From Glycomyces xiaoerkulensis (GTDB taxonomy: Bacteria > Actinomycetota > Actinomycetes > Mycobacteriales > Micromonosporaceae): a stretch of 60,909 nt of DNA. The notes under the pieces are model-generated. The model was not told the DNA's origin. It worked only from the letters and a program-made list of their open reading frames with translations, and searched no databases. Positions 1 to 7,818 of this stretch are shown here, in pieces (position 1 is the first letter of the stretch; each line of letters begins with the position of its first letter). Location of the stretch: assembly GCF_002798405.1 (NCBI RefSeq), contig NZ_PGGV01000039.1, positions 6,321 to 67,229 on the forward strand, in the 5' to 3' direction. The position numbers were made by a program, and so were the translations under genes.

Positions 1-180
1 TGCAACGGCAACGAGGTCCAGCAGTGGGAGATCGTCGACGCCGGCGGCGGCTACTCCAACATCGTCAACCGCTACTCCGGCCTGTGCCTCGACGACTTCG
101 AATGGGGCACCGACGACGGCGCCGAAGTCCGCCAATGGACCTGCAACGGCTCCGAAGTCCAAGACTGGGCGATCTCGTAG
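1..180 (+). CDS. C-terminal end of a secreted protein with a ricin-type beta-trefoil lectin domain (partial)
   Basis: The window opens inside this gene: frame 1 is open from base 1 to the TAG at 178-180, giving 59 residues. The visible part holds two repeat units with the QxW signature of ricin B-type lectins (QQW near residue 7, RQW near residue 43) and cysteines in CNGNEVQQW and CNGSEVQDW blocks. In actinobacteria such trefoils usually sit at the C-terminus of secreted glycoside hydrolases or proteases and bind carbohydrate. The catalytic part lies outside the window, so the enzyme class is unknown. Confidence 0.85.
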   Translation, partial: CNGNEVQQWEIVDAGGGYSNIVNRYSGLCLDDFEWGTDDGAEVRQWTCNGSEVQDWAIS

Positions 181-289
181 CGACAACGGGGCGGCATGCC
201 TCGCATTGACTGTCCACAATAAGCCCCGCGGCCGCGATCGGCCGGCGGGCGCGCGTCCCGCACCTCGAACCCCTCGATCCCGGGACGCC

Positions 290-320
290 GGGCGAGCCCT
301 TTCCTTCCGGGGGCTCGCCC
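290..320. terminator. Hairpin between convergent genes
   Basis: A perfect 10-bp inverted repeat, GGGCGAGCCC at 290-299 and GGGCTCGCCC at 311-320, with an 11-base loop. It lies between the stop of the lectin gene (180) and the stop of the SDR gene (350), so it can serve both strands. No U-tract follows, which is usual in high-GC actinobacteria. Confidence 0.6.
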
Positions 321-349
321 ACTATCCGTACGGAGGGTTCGAGCGGGGG

Positions 350-1261
350 CTACAGCGGCTCCCCCAGCGGCCCGAGTTCCGGTTCCAGGGCGCTGTTCCA
401 GTGGGCCCGCCAGTCCGGTTGCGTGCCGTCCACGTCGGTGAACCCGTACTCCTCGTACAGGCCCCAGGTGGCCAGGGCGCGCCCGGACTTCTCCATCACG
501 GCGGGGTCGCCGGCCAGCGCCGCGACCGCCCGGCCCAGGTAGGCGGGAGATTCGGAGTGGGCGAAGTGCGGGTCCTTGACCGCGCCGTCGCGCCAGTTCT
601 CCTCGCCGACGCCGAACCCCTCCAGCATGGCCTCCGACCGCAGGAAACCGGGTGAGACGGCCACGGCTGCCACGCCGTGCGGCTCCAGTTCCGCCGCTTG
701 GGCCACCGCGAGGCGGATCACGGCGGACTTCGCGAGGTCGTAGAAGAACGAACCCCGGTACCGAGCGGTGTTGCCGTCGGTGACCTCCACCACCAGTCCG
801 CTCTTGCGGGCCACCATCAGCGGCAGCGCGAACCGGCTGGTGATCACGTGGGTGTCCACCGCCTGCCGCAGCAGCCGCAGGCCGGTGTCCAGGTCCTGTT
901 CCCACAGGGGGTGCTCCCAGTCGGTCAGAGGGTCGCCGCCCCATACGGAGTTGATCAGCATGTCGAGCCGCCCGTCCTGCTCTGCGGCGATCCGGTCGAC
1001 CAGCGCGCGGACCTCCTGCGGGCGGCCGTGGTCGGTGCGCACCGGGATACCGGTTCCGCCGGCGGCGTCGACCCGCTCGGCGGTCCCTTCGACGGTCTCG
1101 GGGCGGTCCAGGTCGGAGCGTCCGGCGGTGCTGCTCCGTCCGGTTACGTACACGGTGGCGCCGGCGGCTCCGAGTTCGACGGCGATGCCTCTGCCTCCGC
1201 CGCGGGTTCCTCCCGCGACCAGGGCGGTTCTGCCGGCGAGCGGCCGGTGGTCATCGGTCAT
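350..1261 (-). CDS. Short-chain dehydrogenase/reductase (SDR family)
   Basis: 303 residues. The start MTDDHRPLAG is chosen because its ATG overlaps the TGA of the upstream TetR gene (ATGA, 1258-1261), so the two are translationally coupled. The N-terminal glycine-rich cofactor motif GGTRGGGRGIA (about residues 17-27) marks a Rossmann fold. The catalytic YxxxK appears as YDLAK, in a typical spacing for classical/extended SDRs. It is probably an NAD(P)-dependent oxidoreductase with an unknown substrate. The TetR neighbour suggests it is induced by a small molecule that it modifies (inference). Confidence 0.88.
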   Translation of the reverse strand: MTDDHRPLAGRTALVAGGTRGGGRGIAVELGAAGATVYVTGRSSTAGRSDLDRPETVEGTAERVDAAGGTGIPVRTDHGRPQEVRALVDRIAAEQDGRLDMLINSVWGGDPLTDWEHPLWEQDLDTGLRLLRQAVDTHVITSRFALPLMVARKSGLVVEVTDGNTARYRGSFFYDLAKSAVIRLAVAQAAELEPHGVAAVAVSPGFLRSEAMLEGFGVGEENWRDGAVKDPHFAHSESPAYLGRAVAALAGDPAVMEKSGRALATWGLYEEYGFTDVDGTQPDWRAHWNSALEPELGPLGEPL

Positions 1262-1875
1262 GATTCCTCCAAAGCGGTGGTTCCGCGGTGTGTGGCGTGC
1301 GGTGACAAGAGGGACCGGATCTCGCGCCGGAGTCGCTGCGGCAGCGCGCCCTGTCTGTCGAGGGCCCAGACGAGTCCAGTGCCGGCGATGCTCGCCTGCA
1401 CGGATGCGGCCAGTGCGGCCGTGTCGGTTCCGGCCCGGAGCTCGCCGGCGGCGACCGCTTCGGTCAGCAGGGTGCGGACGGCTCGGCCCTGGGCGCGGTG
1501 GATGGCCAGCGCGTGCTCGTGGAGCCGGGGATCGGTGAGGTCCATGCAGAGGAATGCCAGGTGGTTGGCGAAGGTCTCGGGCGTGGACATGGGTGCCATG
1601 GCGTCGGCCGCGAGCGCGGCCAGCGCCGTCAGCGGGGAGGCGTGCCCCTGCCGCAGTCGCTCGTACATGGCGTCCGCGTCCTGCGCGGACTGCCGGGCCA
1701 GGGCCACCAGGAGGCCGTGCTTGGATCCGAAGCGCTGCACCAGGGTGCCGGGGACGAGGCCGACCTCGTCGGCCACGGCGGTCAGCGTCAGGCCCGCGGG
1801 GCCCACGCGCCCGATGACTTCGGCGGCCCGGCGCAGGATCACCGCATCGTCGAGCCCTCGGGGACGTCCCGCCAT
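1258..1875 (-). CDS. TetR family transcriptional regulator
   Basis: 205 residues. The N-terminal TetR helix-turn-helix (about residues 10-55) is followed by an all-helical ligand-binding half with the LVQRFGSKHGLL block common in the family. The ATG at 1875 follows a GGGAGG Shine-Dalgarno (1881-1886, complement). The first gene of a two-gene operon, it overlaps the SDR gene by 4 bp. A perfect AT-rich palindrome directly upstream is the likely autoregulatory operator. Confidence 0.92.
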   Translation of the reverse strand: MAGRPRGLDDAVILRRAAEVIGRVGPAGLTLTAVADEVGLVPGTLVQRFGSKHGLLVALARQSAQDADAMYERLRQGHASPLTALAALAADAMAPMSTPETFANHLAFLCMDLTDPRLHEHALAIHRAQGRAVRTLLTEAVAAGELRAGTDTAALAASVQASIAGTGLVWALDRQGALPQRLRREIRSLLSPHATHRGTTALEES

Positions 1876-1888
1876 TTCGGCCTCCCAA

Positions 1889-1912
1889 TAATAAATGACT
1901 GTTCATTTATTA
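1889..1912. promoter_or_regulatory. TetR-type palindromic operator
   Basis: Perfect inverted repeat with 10-bp arms, TAATAAATGA (1889-1898) and TCATTTATTA (1903-1912), separated by CTGT. It begins 13 bp upstream of the TetR start, inside the TetR/2005 divergent intergenic region, and is strikingly AT-rich for this DNA. A TGAN4TCA core is a typical TetR-family half-site arrangement. It is most likely bound by the adjacent regulator. Confidence 0.8.
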
Positions 1913-1992
1913 AACCACGGTGCTCGTCGGTCTCCACCCCCGGAGCCGAACGTGTGATCTGTTCGATACGGCTTCGGCGAACCCCGTTCGGA

Positions 1993-2004
1993 TAGGGTTC
2001 GGGC
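1993..2004 (+). promoter_or_regulatory. Leaderless promoter -10 (TAGGGT) of the 2005 gene
   Basis: TAGGGT at 1993-1998 is followed by six bases and then the GTG at 2005. This places the expected transcription start on the start codon, and no Shine-Dalgarno is present. The same geometry recurs elsewhere in the window. Confidence 0.55.
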
Positions 2005-2622
2005 GTGCTTGATCCGAACTGGGTGTTCCTCAGCGCGGGGCTGGGACTGCTCGGCAGCCTCCGCTACGCCCACGCGACGCTGACCGGCCGCGCGTACCCC
2101 AATCGCGTCACCTGGGTCCTGTGGGCGGCGGCACCGCTGATCGGCTTCTTCGCCCAGCTCGACGAAGGCGTGGGGCTCACCTCGGTGCAGACGCTGGCGG
2201 CCGGCGTCAACCCCCTCATCGTCGTCGCCGCCTCGTTCATCAGCCGCCACGGCGCCGTCCGGATCACCGGCTTCGACCTGGTCTGCGGGGCCATCTCGGT
2301 CGCCGCCCTCGCCGTCTGGCTGGGGCTCGGCCAAGCGCCGCTGGCCGTGCTGTTCGCGGCCCTGGCCGACGGGTCCGGCGGCGTCCCGACCCTGCGGAAG
2401 GCCTGGCGCGACCCGCACTCGGAGAACGCCTTCTTCTACGGACTGGTCGTCGTCGCCGCGACCATCACCCTGCTGACGGTCGACGACTGGCGCCCGGCCT
2501 CCTGGATGTTCGCCGGCTACCTGCTGACGCTGGGACTCCTGTTCACCACCGTCATCGCCGGACGCCGCCTGGCGCTCCGCGGCGCCGGGCGCCTCGCCCC
2601 GGCCGAGCCGCCCCGCGAGTGA
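2005..2622 (+). CDS. Polytopic membrane protein of unknown function
   Basis: 205 residues, with GTG start. About six to seven hydrophobic segments are visible. The loop with RAYPNRVTWVLWAAAPLIG resembles the proline-containing repeats of small PQ-loop/SWEET-like membrane proteins, but this is only a resemblance. The C-terminus is Arg/Pro/Ala rich and probably cytoplasmic. It is divergent from the TetR-SDR operon and appears to be transcribed as a leaderless mRNA. Function unknown. Confidence 0.75.
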   Translation: MLDPNWVFLSAGLGLLGSLRYAHATLTGRAYPNRVTWVLWAAAPLIGFFAQLDEGVGLTSVQTLAAGVNPLIVVAASFISRHGAVRITGFDLVCGAISVAALAVWLGLGQAPLAVLFAALADGSGGVPTLRKAWRDPHSENAFFYGLVVVAATITLLTVDDWRPASWMFAGYLLTLGLLFTTVIAGRRLALRGAGRLAPAEPPRE

Positions 2623-2641
2623 CCCGCCGGGCGGCACCGGT

Positions 2642-3352
2642 TCAATTGAGGTCGCGCCGTCTTCCGACCAGCATGGCCGCGGCGCCGACCAGGGCCGCAT
2701 ACGAGGCCAGCAGACCGAAGGCGGCGGGCAAGGACACCGTGCCGCCCAGATGCGCGGCGCTGGTGAGCAGGCTGATCGGCAGGTACGGGGCGATGCCGAG
2801 CGCCGCGCCGAGGACGCCTTCGACGAGCTGCCAGCCGATGATGGCGCCGACCGCGATCGCCGGATGGGGCACGAGCACGCCGATGGCTGCGCCGAGCGCA
2901 CCGAGCAGGGCGGTCGCGACCGCCACGGTCGCGATGCGCGCGACGATCTGGCCGATGCCGTCGGGCGGGACGTCCCGGCCGAGGGCGATCGGTATGACGA
3001 CCGCGTGGGCGACCGCCCCGGTGGCCAAACCGAGCAGCGCACCGGCGTAGGCGAACGCCGCCATCTTGGCGGCGAGCACCGGAACGCGCCTGGGGACGGT
3101 CAGATAGTCCAGGCCGACCGTTCGCCGGAGGAACTCGCCGCCCACGTTCACCGCCGCGAAGGCGGCGACGATGATGGCCACGACGGTGAGCGAGACGTCC
3201 ATGAAGTCCACCAGGACCGAGTTGTGCTCGACGGGGTCGAACACGGCGTCGAAGAGGCTGACGACGGCCACCAGGGGCAGCACCAGCAGGACCGACCAGG
3301 TCGAGCGCACGGTGCGCAGCTTCGTCGCCTCGGCCGATATCAGCGCGGTCAT
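2642..3352 (-). CDS. ABC transporter permease, ABC-2 type
   Basis: 236 residues. The start MTALISAEATKLRTVRST is typical of actinobacterial ABC-2 permeases, whose first helix follows an E-x-x-K-L-R-T/S motif. About six membrane helices follow, with a short basic C-terminus. The ATG overlaps the TGA of the ATPase gene (ATGA at 3349-3352), so the two are coupled. It is probably the membrane half of a drug/lantibiotic-type exporter, controlled by the divergent two-component system. Confidence 0.88.
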   Translation of the reverse strand: MTALISAEATKLRTVRSTWSVLLVLPLVAVVSLFDAVFDPVEHNSVLVDFMDVSLTVVAIIVAAFAAVNVGGEFLRRTVGLDYLTVPRRVPVLAAKMAAFAYAGALLGLATGAVAHAVVIPIALGRDVPPDGIGQIVARIATVAVATALLGALGAAIGVLVPHPAIAVGAIIGWQLVEGVLGAALGIAPYLPISLLTSAAHLGGTVSLPAAFGLLASYAALVGAAAMLVGRRRDLN

Positions 3353-4263
3353 CGGATCGCTTCCTTTCCTGCGGTCAAACGGAAGTAGGCCTCTTCCAGG
3401 GAGGGGCGTGCGGTCGCGAGCCGGTCCACCGCGATCCCGTGCTCGAAGGCGATCCGGCCCACGGTGCGGGCGTCGTCGCCGGCTACGGTCAGCCGGTCGC
3501 CGTCGCGGCCGAGCACCTCGTGCCCGTCGCGCCGCAGCACGTCGGCGAGGCGGTCCGGTTCGGCGACGGTGATCAGGGTCTGCGGCTCGCCCGCCGCGGC
3601 GGCCAATTCGGACAGGGACTGCTCGGCGATGAGCCGCCCGTGCCCGATCACGACGGCCTTGTCGATGGTCAGCTCCAGTTCGGCGAGGCCGTGGCTGGAC
3701 ACGAGGACGGCGCGCCCTTCGGCCGCGAGGCCGCGCAGGAATTCGCGGAGCCACCTGATGCCCTCGGGGTCCAGACCGTTGGCGGGCTCGTCCAGCAGCA
3801 TCACGGCGGGGTCGCCGAGCAGCGCCGCGGCCAGGGTGAGCCGCTGCCGCATGCCGAGCGAGTAGCCGCCCACCCGGCGGCGGGCGGCGTCGCCGAGCCC
3901 CACCCGGTCGATGACCGCTTCGACCCGCTCGGGGCCGATGCGGGCCTGGCGTGCCAGGATCCGCAGGTGGTTCCGTCCGCTGCGGCCCGGATGCGCCGCG
4001 CCGTTCTCGAGGACCGCGCCGACGGTGGACACCGGATCGGCCAGGTCCCGGTACGGGCGCCCCGCGATGAGGGCGTGTCCGGCCTGGGGCCGGACGTGGC
4101 CCACCAGGCAGCGCAGCGTGGTCGTCTTGCCGGCCCCGTTCGGCCCCAGGAAACCGACGACGGAGCCGTACTCGACGGTGAAATCGAGTTCGTCCACCGC
4201 GCGCAGCGATCCGAAATGCTTGGTCAGGCCCGCGACTTCCACGGCTTTCGCGGTTCCGTTCAT
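3349..4263 (-). CDS. ABC transporter ATP-binding protein (BcrA/CcmA type)
   Basis: 304 residues. Walker A GPNGAGKTT (about residues 38-46), signature SLGMRQRL, Walker B VMLLDEPANGLDP and H-loop VLVSSHGL are all present. The C-terminal 90 residues match the regulatory tail of BcrA-type ATPases, ending in the usual SLEEAYFRLT. The ATG at 4263 has a GGAGG Shine-Dalgarno four bases upstream; the frame remains open further upstream, but no better start exists. It energises the 2642-3352 permease. Confidence 0.92.
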   Translation of the reverse strand: MNGTAKAVEVAGLTKHFGSLRAVDELDFTVEYGSVVGFLGPNGAGKTTTLRCLVGHVRPQAGHALIAGRPYRDLADPVSTVGAVLENGAAHPGRSGRNHLRILARQARIGPERVEAVIDRVGLGDAARRRVGGYSLGMRQRLTLAAALLGDPAVMLLDEPANGLDPEGIRWLREFLRGLAAEGRAVLVSSHGLAELELTIDKAVVIGHGRLIAEQSLSELAAAAGEPQTLITVAEPDRLADVLRRDGHEVLGRDGDRLTVAGDDARTVGRIAFEHGIAVDRLATARPSLEEAYFRLTAGKEAIR

Positions 4264-4467
4264 ATCCTCCCCGAAGCGCTGGGTACCGGCTGGGAGCCGC
4301 CGGTCGGGATGCGTTGCAAGATTCATGCATCGAGCCTGGCCCGGCGGCCGGTCGCCGCGCATCGGCCGATCCGGGAGACCCGATCGGTCGTCCGTAGCCG
4401 ATCGGCGCGACCGACGTACAACTTTCGGCCGATGCGATCGACACCGGGCGCTATACGCTGAATCGGT

Positions 4468-5634
4468 ATGTCCGCTCACCGGCCGCCCCGGCTCCACCGC
4501 CGCACGCTCGTCGATGCGGCGACGGCGGTGGTGCTGGCGGTGCTCACCGCGACCGGCCTGTTCGGGTCCAGCGACTTCTTCGGTCCGAGCCTGTTCGGGT
4601 TCGCCGGCCGCATCCCGCCGCCGTGGCCGGGCGTCCCGCTGGGGGCGGCCGTCGGGCTGCTGGCCTGGCAGCGCCGCCGCATCCCGGTGGTGTTCCTGCT
4701 CGGCGCGCTGGCGGTGAACGCGGTGGTGCCGGCGCACGCGGCGGTGATGGTCGCGATCTACACGCTCGCGGAGCGGACGGCGTCGTGGGCCAAGGTGGCC
4801 GTCGGCGCCTCGGTCGCGGTCGTGGTGACAGGCGCCCCGATCTGGCGGTACGCGGGTCCCGACGGCGCCATCCCGATCGGCATCGCGGTCTGCCTGGCTC
4901 CCGCGCTCATCGGGATGTACGTCGCCACCCGGCGGGAGCTGCTGGAGCGGACGAGGGAGCGCGCCGAGCGGGCCGAACGCGACCAGGCGCAGCGGATAGC
5001 GCAGGCCAGGAGCGAGGAGCGGGCCCACATCGCGCGCGACATGCACGATGTGGTCACCCACCGCGTGTCGCTGATGGTGCTGCATGCAACCGCTCTCGAG
5101 GCGACCGAGGGAGCGGACGCGGCCCGGATCGGGAGCCAGATCGGCGCCACCGGGCGCGAGGCGCTCAACGAGCTGCGTTCGCTGGTGGAGGTGCTCCGCC
5201 GGGACGGCGACGCGCCGCTGGCTCCCCAGCCGGGGATCGCCGACCTGGAAGCGCTGGTCGAGCAGTCGCGGCGGCTGGGGACGCCGGTCACGCTGGAAGT
5301 GGTCGACGAGGTCGGCGAGCGGCCGCCCCTGCTGGTCGAGCACGCGATCTACCGCGTGGCGCAGGAGGCCCTCGCCAACGTCCACAAGCACGCCCCGGAC
5401 GCGCGGACCCGGGTGCGGGTCCGGCACGCGCCCGACGGGCTGCGGCTCTCGATCGCCAACGGCCGCGGTCGCCCGGTGGAGGGCGGCGGCCTGCCGGGCG
5501 GCGGCCACGGCCTGCTCGGCCTCGCCGAGCGGGTCCGGCTCGTGGGCGGGGAGTTCGCCGCCGAACCGACCGCCGACGGGGGATTCGAGGTGGTCGCGAC
5601 GGTCCCGCGCGCAGAGGAGGACGGGTATGAGTGA
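4468..5634 (+). CDS. Sensor histidine kinase (HisKA_3/NarL type)
   Basis: 388 residues. Five or so N-terminal membrane helices (residues about 12-150) lead into a coiled-coil linker rich in Glu/Arg, then the dimerisation/phosphoacceptor box ARDMHDVVTHRVS with His193. The HATPase domain has an N-box (EALANVHKHA) and a GHGLLGLAER G-box. A TACGCT -10 eight bases before the ATG suggests a leaderless transcript. Its stop overlaps the response-regulator start by 8 bp (ATGAGTGA). Position suggests control of the divergent ABC exporter. Confidence 0.92.
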   Translation: MSAHRPPRLHRRTLVDAATAVVLAVLTATGLFGSSDFFGPSLFGFAGRIPPPWPGVPLGAAVGLLAWQRRRIPVVFLLGALAVNAVVPAHAAVMVAIYTLAERTASWAKVAVGASVAVVVTGAPIWRYAGPDGAIPIGIAVCLAPALIGMYVATRRELLERTRERAERAERDQAQRIAQARSEERAHIARDMHDVVTHRVSLMVLHATALEATEGADAARIGSQIGATGREALNELRSLVEVLRRDGDAPLAPQPGIADLEALVEQSRRLGTPVTLEVVDEVGERPPLLVEHAIYRVAQEALANVHKHAPDARTRVRVRHAPDGLRLSIANGRGRPVEGGGLPGGGHGLLGLAERVRLVGGEFAAEPTADGGFEVVATVPRAEEDGYE

Positions 5635-6286
5635 CCCGATCCGCACGTTGATCGCCGACGACGAGTGGATGGTCCGCTCGATGCTCCGGACCATCCTGGA
5701 GGCCGCACCCGGCATCGCCGTGGTCGGTGAGGCCGCCGACGGCGCCGAAGCGGTCGACCTGGCCCGGAAGCTCGGGCCCGACGTGGTGCTGCTGGACATC
5801 CGCATGCCGCGCGCCGACGGGCTCACCGCCGCCGCGCGCATGGCCGATCTGGCGGATGCGCCCCGCGTCGTCGTGCTCACCACCTTCGACCTGGACGAAT
5901 ACGTCCACGAAGCGCTGAGCAACGGCGCCGTGGGCTTCCTGCTCAAGGACGCCTCCGCGCAGGATATGGTCGCCGCCGTGCGCAGCGCCGCCGAGGGCGA
6001 CGCGATGCTCTCTCCACGAGTGACCCGGCGGCTGCTGGAACGGTTCGCCCAGCCGCGGCGGGACGGACGCGACCGGGCCCGGGCCCGGATCTCGGAGCTG
6101 ACCGAGAAGGAGCGCGAGGTGCTGACCGCGGTCGGGCGCGGCCTGTCGAACGCCGACATCGCCTCCACGCTGTACATGAGCGAGGCGACGGCCAAGACCC
6201 ACGTGAGCAGGATCCTCACCAAGCTCGGTCTGACCAACCGCGTCGAGGCGGCCATTCTCGCCTACCGGGCCGGCCTGCTGGACTGA
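5627..6286 (+). CDS. Response regulator, NarL/LuxR family
   Basis: 219 residues. Receiver domain with acidic pocket ADDE, phosphoacceptor Asp57 in VVLLDIRMP, the switch Thr in VVLTTFD and Lys in FLLKDAS. A LuxR-type helix-turn-helix (ELTEKEREVLTAVGRGLSNADIA-type) spans about residues 150-210. An AGAGGAGG Shine-Dalgarno lies in the end of the kinase gene. It is the partner of the 4468-5634 kinase. Confidence 0.95.
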   Translation: MSDPIRTLIADDEWMVRSMLRTILEAAPGIAVVGEAADGAEAVDLARKLGPDVVLLDIRMPRADGLTAAARMADLADAPRVVVLTTFDLDEYVHEALSNGAVGFLLKDASAQDMVAAVRSAAEGDAMLSPRVTRRLLERFAQPRRDGRDRARARISELTEKEREVLTAVGRGLSNADIASTLYMSEATAKTHVSRILTKLGLTNRVEAAILAYRAGLLD

Positions 6287-6612
6287 CGCCCGGGTGCGGA
6301 CGGGCCGGACCGGCGAGTCCCTCATGGACGACGGGTCCGGTCGGCCTCCCGGTCCCCCCGCACAGTCTCGGCGATCTGTCAAGACGTCCGTTCCGTCGTC
6401 TGTTGTGGCTCAGCGTGCGTACATAGCATCAGAATGCAGTCGCGCCGGTCGCCACGACAGGTCAAAGGGGATGGATCGTCCGTCCAGGCTCACCTCCGTC
6501 GCTGGGAGCGCGCCCACGGCATCGGGAGGCCGGCGCGACCGCAGTGCCACCACTGCCCGACCCCTCGCAGCGGTCGGCACCGGCCGCTGGAGACCGATCG
6601 AAAGGAGAAGCA
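6287..6612 (+). promoter_or_regulatory. Gene-free stretch with promoter-like elements for the secreted protein
   Basis: 326 bp without a convincing gene. The first 60 bases contain an imperfect GC-rich inverted repeat (CGGACC 6306-6311 with GGTCCG 6334-6339) that could end the response-regulator transcript. Around 6403-6429 a TTGTGG and a CATAGCAT sequence could be -35/-10 elements, though the 15-bp spacing is short. The rest shows only the AAAGGAGAAG ribosome site at 6601-6610. Confidence 0.4.
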
Positions 6613-7101
6613 ATGCTGTCGACTCTCTTGAGGCGCACGGCGGTCGTGTTCGCCGCCATGCTCCTCGCCGCCGGTTCGGCGGTCATGACCGCTGCCCCGG
6701 CGCAGGCCGCCTGGGGCAACCAGTACAACGTGGAGCTCCAGGTGGACGGCCCCTACAACCAGGACCTGGGCTACGCCGAGGGCTGGGTGCAGTTCGACAC
6801 CGACGGCGACACCTTCCGGTACTCCATCGAGGTGTGCCGCCAGTCCAGCTACACCCCGCCGACCCTGTCGGTCGGCAAGAACGCGTCCTACTCCGGCGGC
6901 TCCTGGTCGCAGACCGTGCTGGACACGCACAAGCCGGGCTACCAGCCGCCCGGCAACCTCTGCAGCGGCGGGAGCGAGACCTTCTCCGGGCAGTTCACCA
7001 CCAGCAACTACAACGTGCTGTTCGTACTGGAAGGCAACACCTTCGTCGGCAGAGACTTCGTCGAGTACGACGACTACCGCCAGGTTTACAACCCCTACTA
7101 G
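6613..7101 (+). CDS. Small secreted protein of unknown function
   Basis: 162 residues. The ATG at 6613 is preceded by AAAGGAGAAG. A Sec signal peptide (LRRTAVVFAAMLLAAGS) ends at AQA before AWGNQ, about residue 34. The mature part of about 130 residues is rich in Tyr, Asp, Gly and Ser, with two cysteines that could form a disulfide. It looks like an extracellular beta-rich domain. No family was recognised. A strong hairpin follows the stop. Confidence 0.8.
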   Translation: MLSTLLRRTAVVFAAMLLAAGSAVMTAAPAQAAWGNQYNVELQVDGPYNQDLGYAEGWVQFDTDGDTFRYSIEVCRQSSYTPPTLSVGKNASYSGGSWSQTVLDTHKPGYQPPGNLCSGGSETFSGQFTTSNYNVLFVLEGNTFVGRDFVEYDDYRQVYNPY

Positions 7102-7117
7102 GCCCCGGTAGGAATCG

Positions 7118-7177
7118 GGGAAGCCTCCTGCCGGATCCGCGGCGCCGCAGCCGGGGTCCGCCGCAGGGGGGCTTCCC
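7118..7177. terminator. Long hairpin between convergent genes
   Basis: GGGAAGCC-type left arm (7118-7134) pairs with a CCGCAGGGGGGCTTCCC right arm (7161-7177), with one or two mismatches. It lies between the stop of the secreted-protein gene (7101) and the stop of the response-regulator gene (7188), and is probably bidirectional. Confidence 0.6.
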
Positions 7178-7187
7178 TGCGGTGCTG

Positions 7188-7814
7188 CTACCGGGCCAGG
7201 CCGTCCTCGCGGGCCCGGTCGGCCAGGTCGAGCTTGGTGTAGGTGGGCCGACCGACCCGGCGGTATTTCTCCTTGACCCGCTCCAGGTAGCACTTGGCGG
7301 TCGAAGGGCGGATCCCGATGCGCCGCGCGGCGGCCTCGAGCGTCATCCCGGAGGCGTAGTTCACCAGCAACTGCCGCTCCCGGGCCGCCAGCCGCGGCCG
7401 TTCGGGGCGCTGGTCGTGGGCCATGGCGAACGCCAGCTCCGGTCGGCAGACCTCGTCCCCCGCGGCGATGCGCCGCACGGCCCCGGCCAGTTCGGACAGG
7501 TCGTTGCTCTTGGCCACGTACCCGCTGGCGCCCGCGGTGTAGGCGGTCATGACCTCCCCGGGTTCGGCCACGACGCTGACGATGACGACCTGCGGCCCGG
7601 CCGCGGCCAGGCGGCGGACGTTCTCGGCCGGGTCGGAGCGGTCGGCCAGTAGCAGGTCCAGCAGCACGACGTCGATGTCGCCGGTCCCCCGCCGCAGCAG
7701 CGGCTCGACCGTTTCGGCCGCGGCCACGAGCCGCATGTCGGCCCGCTCGGCCGACCAGGTGCCCAGAGCGCCGGTCAGCATCCGGTCGTCGTCCACAGCC
7801 GCCAGTCGGATCAC
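7188..7814 (-). CDS. Response regulator, NarL/LuxR family
   Basis: 208 residues. The receiver has the acidic cluster VDDD, phosphoacceptor Asp in DVVLLDLLL (about residue 52), Ser in VIVSV and Lys in YVAKSND. The C-terminal HTH (about 140-200) is LuxR-like but divergent, reading LAARERQLLVNYASGMTL. It follows the kinase gene by four bases on the same strand and is its partner. Confidence 0.88.
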   Translation of the reverse strand: MIRLAAVDDDRMLTGALGTWSAERADMRLVAAAETVEPLLRRGTGDIDVVLLDLLLADRSDPAENVRRLAAAGPQVVIVSVVAEPGEVMTAYTAGASGYVAKSNDLSELAGAVRRIAAGDEVCRPELAFAMAHDQRPERPRLAARERQLLVNYASGMTLEAAARRIGIRPSTAKCYLERVKEKYRRVGRPTYTKLDLADRAREDGLAR

Positions 7815-7818
7815 GCGG

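Noticed and set aside
72..944. 290-residue minus-strand frame overlapping the SDR gene
   Set aside because: Arg/Gly-rich shadow of the SDR gene (350-1261) in another frame; no domain or ribosome site.
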